Shown piece after piece: positions 49,250 to 58,253 of a DNA stretch of 64,000 nt. Source of the DNA: Geothrix oryzisoli. Lineage in GTDB: Bacteria; Acidobacteriota; Holophagae; Holophagales; Holophagaceae. The stretch spans positions 377,875 through 441,874 of the forward strand of contig NZ_JAKZLB010000003.1 of the NCBI RefSeq assembly GCF_022808865.1, given 5' to 3'. The position numbers were made by a program, and so were the translations under genes. The notes under the pieces were generated by a model, which worked only from the letters and a program-made list of their open reading frames with translations, did no database searches and had not been told where the DNA came from. Numbering within the stretch: the stretch's first letter is position 1; each line of letters starts with the position of its first letter.

Positions 49250-50145
49250 GCGGGCATCCCATCCTTTTCGTTGGCCTGGGTGATGACGCTGCCCGGAGGC
49301 ACGCTGCGGGTGAGCCACACGTTGCCGCCGATGGCCGAGCCCTTGCCCAGGGTGATGCGGCCCAGGACGGTGGCGTTGGAGTAGATGATGACGTCGTCCT
49401 CCACCACGGGGTGGCGGGGGACGCCCTTCACGGGGTGGCCCTCGGCGTCGAGGGGGAAGCTCTTGGCGCCCAGCGTCACACCCTGGTACAGCCGCACGTT
49501 GCGGCCGATGATGCAGGTCTCGCCGATGACCACGCCCGTGCCGTGGTCGATGAAGAACCGCTCGCCGATCTGGGCGCCGGGGTGGATGTCGATGCCCGTG
49601 AGGCTGTGGGCGTGCTCGGTGATCATGCGGGGCAGCAGCGGCACGCCCAGCTTGAGCAGCTCATGGGCCAGGCGCTGGTTGGTGATGGCCAGCAGGCCCG
49701 GATAGCTGAAGAGCACCTCGTCGGGGCTGGTGGCGGCGGGGTCGCCCTCGAAGCCCGCCTGGACGTCCGTGGCGAGCAGGCGGCGCACTTCCGGAAGCCG
49801 CGCCAGGAAGGCCCGGGCCAGGTCCAGGGCGCGCGCCTCGCAGTCCCCGCAGGCCGGGTCCGCTGCCTTCAGTCCCCGTTGGATCTGGTCCGCCAGGCCG
49901 TGGAGCACCCGGTCCATGCGGGCGCCCAGGTGGTAGCGCAGGGTCTCCGCGTTCAGCTCGGAAGCGCCGAAGTAGCCTGGGAAGAGCAGGGCCCGCACCT
50001 CCTCCACCAGCGCGGCCAGGGTCGTTCGGGAGGGGAACTCGCGACAGCCCAGGGACGCCTCCGTGAGGGCCGAGGAAGCCTCGGCCAGGGCCTGGACCAC
50101 CGCGTGGAGGTCGGGGCGGTTCTCCGGATGTCGCTTGCCGGGCAT
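49246..50145 (-). CDS. cysE: Serine O-acetyltransferase (EpsC/CysE-like)
   Basis: A 299-residue hexapeptide-repeat acyltransferase making O-acetylserine for cysteine. The N-terminal helical domain is typical of the long EpsC branch. The catalytic part has ITEHAHSLTGIDIHPGAQIG, FFIDHGTGVVIGET, and the left-handed beta helix NVRLYQGVTLGAKSFP, with catalytic His in HAHS/DHGTG. GGAG 5 bases before ATG 50145 favours this start over the ATG at 50199. The tail ends VITQANEKDG. Followed by the holin-like gene in the same transcript. Confidence 0.9.
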   Translation of the reverse strand: MPGKRHPENRPDLHAVVQALAEASSALTEASLGCREFPSRTTLAALVEEVRALLFPGYFGASELNAETLRYHLGARMDRVLHGLADQIQRGLKAADPACGDCEARALDLARAFLARLPEVRRLLATDVQAGFEGDPAATSPDEVLFSYPGLLAITNQRLAHELLKLGVPLLPRMITEHAHSLTGIDIHPGAQIGERFFIDHGTGVVIGETCIIGRNVRLYQGVTLGAKSFPLDAEGHPVKGVPRHPVVEDDVIIYSNATVLGRITLGKGSAIGGNVWLTRSVPPGSVITQANEKDGMPA

Positions 50146-50202
50146 GGAGGCTCCAGGATCCGTCCGGACCGCGAAGGTCCGGTGGGACAAGGATGCCATG
50201 CC

Positions 50203-51273
50203 CTAGTCACGCACCCAATGGCAGGTGTAGCCGCCGGGGTGCTTGACCAGGTAGTCCTGGTGGTATTCCTCGGCGCGCCACCAGGGGCCGGCCGGCGTGA
50301 TCTCCGTGACCACGGGGCGCGGCCACTTCCCGCTGGCGTCCACTTCGGCCTTCACGCGCTCGGCGGTCTGCCGCTGGGCCTCGCTGTGATAGAAGATCGC
50401 GCTGCGGTACGAGGAGCCCACATCGTTGCCCTGGCGATTGAGCGTGGTCGGGTCGTGCATGCGGAAGAAGAAGTGCAGCAGGGCCTCGAAGCTGGTCTTC
50501 GTGGGGTCGAAGCGGATCTGGACGGCCTCGGCGTGGCCCTCGTGGTGCTCATAGGTGGCGTTGGGCACCTTCCCGCCCGTGTAGCCCACCTCGATGGCGA
50601 GGACGCCGGGCTGCTTCCTCAGCAGGTCCTCCATCCCCCAGAAGCAGCCGCCGGCCAGGGTGGCGATCTCTTCCGCCGGGTCCGGCTTCGGGGCTGGCGC
50701 GGCCTTGGCCGTGGCCACCCTGCCGAACAGAGGCAGGAGGTTGCCCAGGCCCTCCTTCTCCAGGTCGTCCACGGGCACGAAGCGCAGCGAGGCTGAGTTG
50801 ATGCAGTAGCGCAGACCCCCCTTGTCGCGGGGACCGTCATCGAACACATGGCCCAGGTGGGAGTCGGCGCCCTTGGATCGCACCTCGGTGCGGATCATGC
50901 CGTGGGAGGTGTCGCGGTTCTCCACCACCTCACCGGCGGCCAGGGGTCTGGTGAAGCTGGGCCAGCCACAGCCCGAGTCGAACTTGTCCTTGGACGAGAA
51001 GAGCGGCTTGCCGCTCACCACGTCCACGTAGATCCCGTCCCGGTGGTCATTCCAGAATTCGTTCTGGAACGCCGGCTCCGTCCCGGCCTCCTGGGTGACG
51101 TGGTACTGCATGGGCGTCAGCTTCTTCTTGAGTTCGCTGGAACTCGGCTTGTCGGGCGCGTTCACGTTCACCTCTCGAGGGGATGGGGCCTGTCCCGGGC
51201 GGGGGAAGGCCAGGGCAGCGCCCGCCAGCGCCACCGCCGCGGCCACTGCCAGCCAAATGCTCCGCTTCCGCAT
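50203..51273 (-). CDS. Exported MsrB-MsrA fusion, methionine sulfoxide reductase
   Basis: A 356-residue bifunctional repair enzyme. The signal peptide ([17 protein letters not shown]) predicts periplasmic location. MsrB comes first (about 45-170): [22 protein letters not shown] and the catalytic Cys in [12 protein letters not shown]; the zinc CxxC pairs of some MsrB are missing. MsrA follows (about 200-350): catalytic Cys in [26 protein letters not shown], and the resolving Cys candidate in GGYTCHWV. Domain order is B-A. GGAGG precedes the ATG. Confidence 0.93.
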   Translation of the reverse strand: MRKRSIWLAVAAAVALAGAALAFPRPGQAPSPREVNVNAPDKPSSSELKKKLTPMQYHVTQEAGTEPAFQNEFWNDHRDGIYVDVVSGKPLFSSKDKFDSGCGWPSFTRPLAAGEVVENRDTSHGMIRTEVRSKGADSHLGHVFDDGPRDKGGLRYCINSASLRFVPVDDLEKEGLGNLLPLFGRVATAKAAPAPKPDPAEEIATLAGGCFWGMEDLLRKQPGVLAIEVGYTGGKVPNATYEHHEGHAEAVQIRFDPTKTSFEALLHFFFRMHDPTTLNRQGNDVGSSYRSAIFYHSEAQRQTAERVKAEVDASGKWPRPVVTEITPAGPWWRAEEYHQDYLVKHPGGYTCHWVRD

Positions 51274-51353
51274 GGATCCTCCGGATGCGGATTGGATGCC
51301 GCCGGGTGCCGCGGCGTTTCCGGGTGAGGGACAATGAGCCCCGGGGGGCTTCC

Positions 51354-52007
51354 ATGCGCTTCATCTTCGAGCAGATCCGGGTGGGGGGCGATCGCAACTT
51401 CGGCTACCTCCTGGGGGACCGGGAGGCGGGGGTGGGCGTGCTCATCGACCCCTCGTACACCCCCGAGGCCGTGGTGGAGCGGGCCCGGGCCCAGGGCCTG
51501 AAGATCACCCACATCCTCAACACCCACGGCCACGCGGACCACGCCAACGGCAACGAAGGGGCCAAGGCGCTGACCGGGGCCCTGGTGGCGGGTGGCCCCG
51601 GCCACCCCGGGCCGACCGATCTCACGCTGCGGGACGGGGACCGCGTACCCTTCGGCGCCTATGCGATCCGGGTGTGGCACGTCCCCGGCCACTACCACGA
51701 TCATCTGGCCTTCCTGGTGGAGGGCGAGGATGCGGGCTTCACCGGCGACCTGCTCTTCGTGGGCAAGGTGGGCGGCACCCAGACCGAGGCCGATGGCCGC
51801 ACGGAATGGGCCAGCCTCCAGCGCCTGCTCCGGGAATGGCCGCCCCACACGACCCTCTGGCCCGGTCATGATTATGGTGCCCGGCCCAGTTCCACCCTCG
51901 CCTGGGAACAGCGCTACAACCCGTTCCTCCTGTGCCCTGATGTGGCGGCCTTCCTCAAGGCCAAGGGCGAATGGGCGGGATTCAAGGCGAAGCACGGGTT
52001 GAAATGA
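51354..52007 (+). CDS. Metallo-beta-lactamase-fold hydrolase (glyoxalase II-like)
   Basis: A 217-residue hydrolase with the binuclear zinc motif [35 protein letters not shown] and the C-terminal WPGHDYG, all arranged as in hydroxyacylglutathione hydrolase and persulfide dioxygenase relatives. The substrate may be a thioester. It overlaps the nitroreductase start (ATGA), so the two genes are coupled. Confidence 0.85.
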   Translation: MRFIFEQIRVGGDRNFGYLLGDREAGVGVLIDPSYTPEAVVERARAQGLKITHILNTHGHADHANGNEGAKALTGALVAGGPGHPGPTDLTLRDGDRVPFGAYAIRVWHVPGHYHDHLAFLVEGEDAGFTGDLLFVGKVGGTQTEADGRTEWASLQRLLREWPPHTTLWPGHDYGARPSSTLAWEQRYNPFLLCPDVAAFLKAKGEWAGFKAKHGLK

Positions 52008-52744
52008 ATTTGTTTGAAGGGACCGACCTCGTGACCTTGTTCGAAACGCCCCCCGAGGCGCAGACCGCCGCGGTCGATGCTGCCATCACGAGCCGCCGCT
52101 CCATGCGCGCCTTCCTGCCCGCGCCCGTGCCGCGCGAGACCGTGGAGGCGATCCTGCGCGTCGCCTCGCGGGCGCCTTCGGGCACCAACATCCAGCCCTG
52201 GCAGGTCCACGTGCTGACGGGTGCCGCGAAGCAGCGGCTCTGCGACCGCATCCTGGCCATCTACGAGGACCCCGCCGAGCTGGCCCGGCACGAGCGGGAG
52301 TACGAGTACTACCCCAGGGAGTGGGTCTCGCCCTACCTCGACCGGCGCCGCAAGGTGGGCTGGGACCTGTACGGCCTCCTCGGTATCGAGAAGACCGACA
52401 AGGCCCGCATGCACGAGCAGCATGGCCGCAACTTCCGGTTCTTCGACGCGCCCGTGGGCCTGATCTTCAGCATCGACCGGATCATGCAGGTGGGCAGCTG
52501 GCTGGACTACGGCATGTTCCTGGAAAACATCATGGTGGCGGCCCGCGCCCGGGGCCTGCACACCTGCCCCCAGGCCGCCTTCACCCAGTTCCACCGGGTC
52601 ATCGCCGAGGAGCTGGCCTTCCGGCCCGGGCAGATGCTGGTTTGCGGCATGGCGCTCGGCTACGCCGATCCCGCGGCCGTGGAGAACAACCTGGAGACCG
52701 AGCGCGCGCCAGTCTCTGAGTTCACGCGGTTCCTGGAAGACTAG
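52004..52744 (+). CDS. Nitroreductase-family FMN oxidoreductase
   Basis: A 246-residue flavoprotein. FMN-binding motifs RRSMRAFLPAPVPRETVEAIL and ASRAPSGTNIQPWQVHVLTG at the N-terminus, and the C-terminal GLHTCPQAAF, MALGYADP are typical of NfnB/NfsA-like nitroreductases. It reduces quinones or nitro compounds with NAD(P)H. The physiological substrate is unknown. It is translationally coupled with the metallo-hydrolase and convergent with the moaD-like gene. Confidence 0.9.
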   Translation: MNLFEGTDLVTLFETPPEAQTAAVDAAITSRRSMRAFLPAPVPRETVEAILRVASRAPSGTNIQPWQVHVLTGAAKQRLCDRILAIYEDPAELARHEREYEYYPREWVSPYLDRRRKVGWDLYGLLGIEKTDKARMHEQHGRNFRFFDAPVGLIFSIDRIMQVGSWLDYGMFLENIMVAARARGLHTCPQAAFTQFHRVIAEELAFRPGQMLVCGMALGYADPAAVENNLETERAPVSEFTRFLED

Positions 52745-52748
52745 GGCC

Positions 52749-52982
52749 TCAGCCCCCGCCCACCAGGGGGAAGAGGGCCAGGGTGTCGCGCTCGCTCAGG
52801 GGATGATCCAGAGGGGCGTGCTGGCCGTTCACCATGACGATGCCCATCTCGCCCAGGCGGAAGCCCAGGCCGAGGATGACCTCGCGGCAGGCCACGCCGG
52901 GCGGGAACTGGTGGTCGGCCTCCTTGAACCGGCCGTGCCGGAAGTGGGCGAAGAGCTTGATGGTGACGGTGATCGGCGCCAT
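52749..52982 (-). CDS. MoaD/ThiS-family sulfur carrier protein
   Basis: A 77-residue ubiquitin-like sulfur carrier ending in Gly-Gly (LVGGG), the residue activated by MoeB/ThiF. Motifs VTIKLFAHFRHG at the start and LSERDTLALFPLVGG at the end. It lies one base after the AOR stop codon, as dedicated MoaD homologues often do with AOR, where they supply the pterin dithiolene for the tungsten or molybdenum cofactor. Confidence 0.88.
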   Translation of the reverse strand: MAPITVTIKLFAHFRHGRFKEADHQFPPGVACREVILGLGFRLGEMGIVMVNGQHAPLDHPLSERDTLALFPLVGGG

Positions 52983-52983
52983 C

Positions 52984-54714
52984 TCAGAAATCCCAGAAGG
53001 CGTCGATTTCCTCGTTCGTGAAGTCCCACACGGCCTGGTGCGGAGCCACCGGGTCCGAACTGAAGAACTCCGGCAGGCGGTCATCGGCGCTGGTCAGGCC
53101 AGCCGCCAGGTTGAAGGCGCGCTCGAGCTTCAGGACGGACTTGCCCAGGCCCGTCACATCCTCGCCCGTGAGCTTCGCGCCGAAGCGGGCATTGATCATG
53201 TCGATCAGCGCCGGCAGGCACTCGGGGATGTCCAGGGCCGGGAAGGCGATGAAGATGCACATGCCGGTGGAATCGATGGCGGCGGTGGCGATCTGCAGGT
53301 TCCGGGAGAGCTCGATCTGCCCCTCCTTCTTCAGGGGATCCACCTGGCCGCCCACGTTGAGGATGTTGGTGGCGATGGTGTAGCCGGCCGTGTGGTCCGC
53401 GCCCATGGGGCTGGTGCAGTAGGTGATGCCGATGCCCTTGACCGAGCGGGGATCGTAGGCCGGGATGGCCTGGTTCTTCACCACGGGCACCCGGGTGACA
53501 CCGTAGGTGCGGCCCACCGCCCCCGCGCCCGAGCCGATCACGCGGCCCAGGGCCGTGCCCTTGCCGATCTCTTCGCGCAGGATGCGGACCACTTCCTTGC
53601 CGTCGCCCCAGGAGAGGATGCCCGCCTCCATGGCCACGCCGAAGGCCACGGCGGTCTCGATGGAGTCGAGGCCGAGGTCGTCCATGAGGCTGTCGGCCCG
53701 GGCGATGTCGTCCAGCTCCTTGATGAGGCAGTTGGCGCCCAGGCCCCAGATGGTCTCGTATTCAAAGCCGGAAGTCAGGTACTGGCCCTCCTGGTCGTGG
53801 TAGACCTGCGAGCACTGGATGACGCAGCCCGCATGGCAGCCGTGCCGGGGCTTGCCCCCGCGGGCCACGATGGTGTCGTGCATGGTCTCGCCGCAGATCT
53901 GCTCGTGCCCGTCGAACTGGCCGTGGGTGAAGTTCCGGGTGGGCAGGCCGCCCGCCTCGTGGAGGATGTTGACCAGCACGTTCGTGCCATAGGTGGGGAG
54001 CCCCTGGCCGCTCACGGGGTGGTCCATGAGGGCCTTCGTGAACACGCGGGAGGCGGCCTTGAAGGCCTCGGGATCCGCCAGCGAGATGCCGGGAGCGCCC
54101 TCGTCATCGATGGCGATGAACTTGATGCGCTTGGAGCCCATGACGGCGCCGAGGCCCCCGCGGCCGTGGCTGCGGATCTTGCCGGAAGGATCCTTCACGG
54201 AGATGTTGGCCGAGGTGAGCTTCATTTCGCCGGCGGGGCCGATGGCGATCACGCCGGTCTTCTTGCCGAAGAGCGACTGGAGGGCCTCGATGACGGCGAA
54301 GTTCCCCAGGCCCAGGAGCCCGCGTTCTTCTTCGATGGTGACGCCATCCTTGCCGACCTTGAGGGCGTACCAGCCCTCGCCCTGCGGCATGCCCTCGACG
54401 ATCAGGGCCTTGATGCCGAGGCGGGCGAACATCTGGGCCGCCGTGCCGCCGACGTTGCTTTCCTTGATGCCCCCCGTCAGCGGGCTCTTGGCGCCGGCGG
54501 AGAGCCGGCCCGAGTTGGACGCCGCCGTGCCCGACAGCAGCCCGGGCGCGAAGACCAGCTTGTTGTTGGGCCCGAGGGCGTGGCAGGCGGGTGGGACCTC
54601 CCTCGCCACGATGGTCGAGGTGAGGGCCCGGCCGCCGAGACCGGCCCACTCGGCGGGCACCTCCTCGACCGCGGTGGTCAGGTCGGTCATGTTCACGCGC
54701 AGGATCTTGTCCAT
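52984..54714 (-). CDS. aor: Aldehyde:ferredoxin oxidoreductase-family enzyme (AOR)
   Basis: A 576-residue cytoplasmic enzyme of the AOR family, with a bis-pterin W/Mo centre and one [4Fe-4S] cluster, oxidising aldehydes to acids or the reverse with ferredoxin. Signatures: LGGRALTSTIVAREV, the pterin-binding region TGGIKESNVGGTAAQ, RGGLGAVMGSKR, and cluster Cys in GCHAGCVIQCSQ plus the later GMCIFIAFPALD. Length is typical. A candidate sigma-54 promoter lies 40 bases upstream and the AcoR-type activator is divergent, so regulation by it is expected. No signal peptide. Confidence 0.92.
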   Translation of the reverse strand: MDKILRVNMTDLTTAVEEVPAEWAGLGGRALTSTIVAREVPPACHALGPNNKLVFAPGLLSGTAASNSGRLSAGAKSPLTGGIKESNVGGTAAQMFARLGIKALIVEGMPQGEGWYALKVGKDGVTIEEERGLLGLGNFAVIEALQSLFGKKTGVIAIGPAGEMKLTSANISVKDPSGKIRSHGRGGLGAVMGSKRIKFIAIDDEGAPGISLADPEAFKAASRVFTKALMDHPVSGQGLPTYGTNVLVNILHEAGGLPTRNFTHGQFDGHEQICGETMHDTIVARGGKPRHGCHAGCVIQCSQVYHDQEGQYLTSGFEYETIWGLGANCLIKELDDIARADSLMDDLGLDSIETAVAFGVAMEAGILSWGDGKEVVRILREEIGKGTALGRVIGSGAGAVGRTYGVTRVPVVKNQAIPAYDPRSVKGIGITYCTSPMGADHTAGYTIATNILNVGGQVDPLKKEGQIELSRNLQIATAAIDSTGMCIFIAFPALDIPECLPALIDMINARFGAKLTGEDVTGLGKSVLKLERAFNLAAGLTSADDRLPEFFSSDPVAPHQAVWDFTNEEIDAFWDF

Positions 54715-54753
54715 GGTGGATTCCCCTCAAGGTCTCGGTAGGTCTCCGACCAA

Positions 54754-54769
54754 GGCAGGAGGTGTGCCG
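54754..54769 (-). promoter_or_regulatory. Sigma-54 promoter of aor-moaD
   Basis: Read on the minus strand: CGGCACACCTCCTGCC. GG and GC are exactly 10 bases apart and GGCAC plus TGC match the -24/-12 consensus. It lies 40 bases before the aor start codon and is divergent from a sigma-54 activator gene, which strengthens the call. Confidence 0.65.
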
Positions 54770-54899
54770 GGAACCGAAGGCTGGAATCATTCTTGACATA
54801 GATGTCCGCGAAGCCCGGCTGGACGGACTGGGGATGGGAAAAAATGGGAGCGGGATTCTCCGGATCCGACGCCGGGCCCCGATTTGAAAACGTTACGTA

Positions 54900-54918
54900 T
54901 TGATCATTTATGTATCAA
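54900..54918. promoter_or_regulatory. Inverted repeat TTGAT-N9-ATCAA, candidate enhancer of aor
   Basis: Perfect 5-base arms with a 9-base centre in the divergent aor/activator interval, about 130 bases upstream of the aor -24/-12 element. A probable binding site of the adjacent activator. The N9 centre rules out an FNR box (N4). Confidence 0.5.
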
Positions 54919-54979
54919 ATCGTTATCTTGATGGAACAGTTTGGCGCGGCCCGCGGCCGGACTGGTCTCCGGAGGGGCC

Positions 54980-56983
54980 ATGGCGCAGCTGGAAGGGCAC
55001 ACCACGGAGCGCTGGGTGATCTGGGACCGGTTCATCCGGGAGGGGACCCTCGAGCCTGGCGCCCTGGGGCCCGAGTTGGAAGCCTCCTGGCACCGCTGCA
55101 GGGCTGCGGGCGTGGACCCGTTGGCCGGCCGGTCCACGGTGATCCTGGGATCCGCCGAGTACGCGGCCTTGGCGGAGCGGAAGCAGGATCTGATCCGGGT
55201 CGCCAAGCCCTTCATGGAGAACCTGTACAGCCTGGTGGCCGGGTCCAGCTTCGTGGTGCTGCTCTTCGACGAGCAGGGTTATCTCCTGGAAGCCGTGGGG
55301 GACCAGGACCGGATCCTCGCCTCCCAGGACCTGAACCTGAACAAGGGCGCGCTCTGGGCCGAAGCCGAGGTGGGCACCAACGGGGCCGGCACGCCCCTGG
55401 TGCTGGGCCGCCCCTTCCAGGTCTCGGGCGCCGAGCACTACTGCCAGAAGCACCACCGGTGGACCTGCTCCGGCGCGCCCATCTTCGATCCGCGGGGGAA
55501 GACCATCGGCCTGCTGGACATGACCGGCCCCGTGGACGAGACGCACATCCACACGCTCGGACTGGTGATGGCCGCCGTCGAGGCCATCCAGCACGAGCTG
55601 GAGGTGGGCCAGAAGAACCGGGAGCTGAGGCTGCTGAACAACCGGCTCTCCAGCATCATCCTCACGGTCACCGACGGGGTGCTGGTGCTGGACGTCGACG
55701 GGGTCCTCGACCAGATCAACCCCGTGGCGGAGCGGCTGCTGGGGGTCTCCAACCAGCAGGCCGCGGGCAAGCGCATCACGGAGCTGGTGCGGGACCTGGG
55801 GCCCATCCGCGAGCTGCTGGCCTGGGGCCGGGAGTTCCTGGACCGGGAGCTGGAGCTGACCTCCGGCCGCGGCGCCCTCCAGTGCATCGCCAGCGGCAAG
55901 CCCATCCTGGATGAGAGCGGCGTGGTCAAGGGGGCCGTGCTGTTCGTGAACCCCATCAACAAGATCAAGGGGCTCATCAACCGCTTCAGCGGGGCTCAGG
56001 CCACCTTCCGCTTCGAGGACATCCTGGGGCAGGGGGAGGCCCTGCAGCGGGCCGTCCAGCTGGGCCGGTTGGCCGCGGCCAACGAAAGCAACGTCCTCCT
56101 GACCGGCGAGAGCGGGACCGGCAAGGAGATGTTCGCCCACGCCATCCACAACCAGTCGGAGCGCCGGAAGGGGCCCTTCGTGGCCATCAACTGCGGGGCC
56201 ATCCCCCGGGAGCTCATCGCCAGCGAATTGTTCGGCTATCAGGAAGGGGCCTTCACGGGCGCCGCCCGGGGCGGGCGCCCGGGGAAGTTCGAGCTGGCCA
56301 GCGGAGGCACCCTCTTCCTGGACGAGATCGGCGACATGCCGCTGGAGCAGCAGATCGCGCTGCTCCGGGTGCTCCAGGACCGGACCATCACCCGCCTCGG
56401 CGGCGACCGGCCCTTCGTGGTGGACGTGCGGATCATCTGCGCCACCCACAAGGACCTGCGCGAGGAGATCCGCAAGGGGACCTTCCGCCAGGACCTCTAC
56501 TACCGGCTCAACGTCTCCATGATCAAGCTGCCGCCCCTGCGGGAGCATCCCGAGGACATCCCGGAGCTGCTGGAGGCCTTCCTCCACAAGTTCGCCGCCC
56601 GCAAGGGGGCCGCGGACCTCCGCATCGATCCCGGCGTGAGCGGCGCCCTCCAGGGCTATGCCTGGCCCGGCAACATCCGCGAGTTCCAGAACGTGGTGGA
56701 GCGGATGATCCATTCGGTCCGAGGTACGGCACTCTCCCTAGAGGACATCCCCGAGGAGATCCTGCGGGCCCCGGAACCCACCCATCTCGTTCCAGCTCCC
56801 GTGGCTTCGGGTCCGGCCAGGACCGCAGGCTCCGTCAGCCTCCGCGAGCAGCTGCTGGAGGAGGAGCGGGAGCAGATCCAGGCCTGCCTGCGCACCTGGA
56901 AGGGAAACATGACCAAAGCCGCCCAGGAACTGGGGATGGCGAGAAACACCCTCTACCGGAAGCTGCAGAAGCTGGGCCTCTGA
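54980..56983 (+). CDS. AcoR-type sigma-54-dependent activator (AOR regulator)
   Basis: A 667-residue enhancer-binding protein. N-terminal GAF-like sensor region (SFVVLLFDEQGYLLEAVGDQ, about 80-230), PAS domain (about 240-350, ILTVTDGVLVLDVDGVLDQ), AAA+ domain with GESGTGKEMFA, a normal GAFTGA loop and FLDEIGDM, and a C-terminal Fis-type HTH (AAQELGMARNTLYRKLQKLG). The start at ATG 54980 is fixed by GGAGG 4 bases upstream. Divergent from aor-moaD and with a sigma-54 promoter in front of aor, it is the likely activator, presumably in response to an aldehyde or carboxylic acid signal. Confidence 0.9.
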   Translation: MAQLEGHTTERWVIWDRFIREGTLEPGALGPELEASWHRCRAAGVDPLAGRSTVILGSAEYAALAERKQDLIRVAKPFMENLYSLVAGSSFVVLLFDEQGYLLEAVGDQDRILASQDLNLNKGALWAEAEVGTNGAGTPLVLGRPFQVSGAEHYCQKHHRWTCSGAPIFDPRGKTIGLLDMTGPVDETHIHTLGLVMAAVEAIQHELEVGQKNRELRLLNNRLSSIILTVTDGVLVLDVDGVLDQINPVAERLLGVSNQQAAGKRITELVRDLGPIRELLAWGREFLDRELELTSGRGALQCIASGKPILDESGVVKGAVLFVNPINKIKGLINRFSGAQATFRFEDILGQGEALQRAVQLGRLAAANESNVLLTGESGTGKEMFAHAIHNQSERRKGPFVAINCGAIPRELIASELFGYQEGAFTGAARGGRPGKFELASGGTLFLDEIGDMPLEQQIALLRVLQDRTITRLGGDRPFVVDVRIICATHKDLREEIRKGTFRQDLYYRLNVSMIKLPPLREHPEDIPELLEAFLHKFAARKGAADLRIDPGVSGALQGYAWPGNIREFQNVVERMIHSVRGTALSLEDIPEEILRAPEPTHLVPAPVASGPARTAGSVSLREQLLEEEREQIQACLRTWKGNMTKAAQELGMARNTLYRKLQKLGL

Positions 56984-57046
56984 CAGCATGGGTTGGCGGG
57001 GCTGTCGGGCCAGACTCAGGCGAGCGACCCGATCCAGGGAAGGCGT

Positions 57047-57703
57047 TCAGATTGCCTCGCCATGGAAGGCCAGCAGGTGACCGCTCTTCAGGGCCTTGGT
57101 CCTGAGGTAGCCCAGGCTGTGGGGATTGCTGGCCTGCTGATGGGCCTTGCGTACCACATCGAGGCCCGCCTTCTCCAGCGCCTGGATCTTCCTGGGATTG
57201 TTGGTCAGCAGCTGCACCCTCTGGATGCCGAAGAAGCGCAGCATCTGGATGGCGGGCGCGTAGGTCCGGAGGTCGTCGGGGAAGCCCAGCAGGTGGTTGG
57301 CTTCCACCGTGTCGTGGCCCTGCTCCTGCAGGGCGTAGGCCCGGAGCTTGTTGAGCAGGCCGATGCCGCGGCCCTCCTGGCGCAGGTAGAGCACGAGGCC
57401 ACCGTGCTCGCCGATGTGCCGCAGCGCCGCCTCGAGCTGCTGGCGGCAGTCGCACTTGAGGCTGCCGAGCGCCTCGCCCGTGAGGCACTCGCTGTGGATC
57501 CGCACCGTGATGCGCGTGCGGGCATCGAGGTCCCCGGCCACGATGGCCAGGTGCTCCTTCCCGGTGGCGTTCTCCAGGAAGCCGTAGACCGTGAACGCGC
57601 CGAAGAGGGAGGGAACCTCGGCCTTGGCGATGAACCGCGCCACCTCCAGGTCGAGCGCCTGCGCCGGGCGGGGTCTGGGGGTGGTCCTGGAATCCTTGGG
57701 CAT
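57047..57703 (-). CDS. ribA: GTP cyclohydrolase II
   Basis: A 218-residue enzyme, the first step of riboflavin synthesis. Zinc ligands in SECLTGEALGSLKCDC, the active region YLRQEGRGIGLLNKLRAYALQ, and TNNPRKIQALEKAGL are all conserved. It is the standalone form, without the DHBP synthase domain. The start ATG 57703 is 8 bases after a short Gly-rich region. No flavin riboswitch is seen upstream. Confidence 0.93.
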   Translation of the reverse strand: MPKDSRTTPRPRPAQALDLEVARFIAKAEVPSLFGAFTVYGFLENATGKEHLAIVAGDLDARTRITVRIHSECLTGEALGSLKCDCRQQLEAALRHIGEHGGLVLYLRQEGRGIGLLNKLRAYALQEQGHDTVEANHLLGFPDDLRTYAPAIQMLRFFGIQRVQLLTNNPRKIQALEKAGLDVVRKAHQQASNPHSLGYLRTKALKSGHLLAFHGEAI

Positions 57704-57793
57704 GGCGAGTCCTGTCTGGGTTGGGTGTGGGTCGGCCGTTGCCGTCCCTCGGCGGGCCAGGAAAAGCGGGTGCTGGTCCGCCCGGGCGGACCG

Positions 57794-58192
57794 TCAGCCG
57801 CCGAAGGAGGCGCTGGCCTCGGGCTGCCTGGCTTCCGTCAGCCGGGCCAGGGTGAAGGCGGCCACGGCAAGCAGGAGGTCGCGGACCGCGACATCGAGGA
57901 AGGCACCCATCGTGATCAGGTTGAGGGCGATGCCCACCAGCCAGATCGCAGCCACATAGGCGCCCAGCCGGGTCCATCGCGTCAGGATGGCCAGGCCGAC
58001 GATCATCTCGATGACGCCCACCGCCCGCATGAAGGTGGCCGGGGCCACGGGGATCAGGCGCAGGACCAGGGGGTTCAGGTAGAGCTCCCACTTGGCCAGC
58101 AGGTTGAAGAACTTGTCCAGTCCGGCCAGGAATGGGGCGGCCCCGAGGCCGATCCTGAGCGCCCACCAACTTGAGTTCAGCTGTTTATCCAT
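57794..58192 (-). CDS. DoxX-family membrane protein
   Basis: A 132-residue four-helix membrane protein of the DoxX/DoxD type (WWALRIGLGAAPFLAGLDKFFN; VGVIEMIVGLAILT; YVAAIWLVGIALNLITMG; VRDLLLAVAAFTLARL). Members associate with respiratory or thiosulfate/thiol redox systems. It is located 61 bases downstream of the diheme cytochrome lipoprotein on the same strand, so the two form an operon. Confidence 0.85.
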   Translation of the reverse strand: MDKQLNSSWWALRIGLGAAPFLAGLDKFFNLLAKWELYLNPLVLRLIPVAPATFMRAVGVIEMIVGLAILTRWTRLGAYVAAIWLVGIALNLITMGAFLDVAVRDLLLAVAAFTLARLTEARQPEASASFGG

Positions 58193-58253
58193 GATTCGGT
58201 TCTCCTTGGGGTGTGGATGGAAGCCGGGCCGCCCGCCGGTTCGCGGAGCGGTC

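Noticed and set aside
52834..54741. A 635-codon open frame on the plus strand opposite aor
   Set aside because: It is the mirror of a well-supported AOR gene; long antisense frames are expected in DNA this GC-rich. No ribosome site or recognisable domain.
57704..57793. FMN riboswitch upstream of ribA
   Set aside because: The 90-base interval is too short and lacks the conserved RFN-element core.
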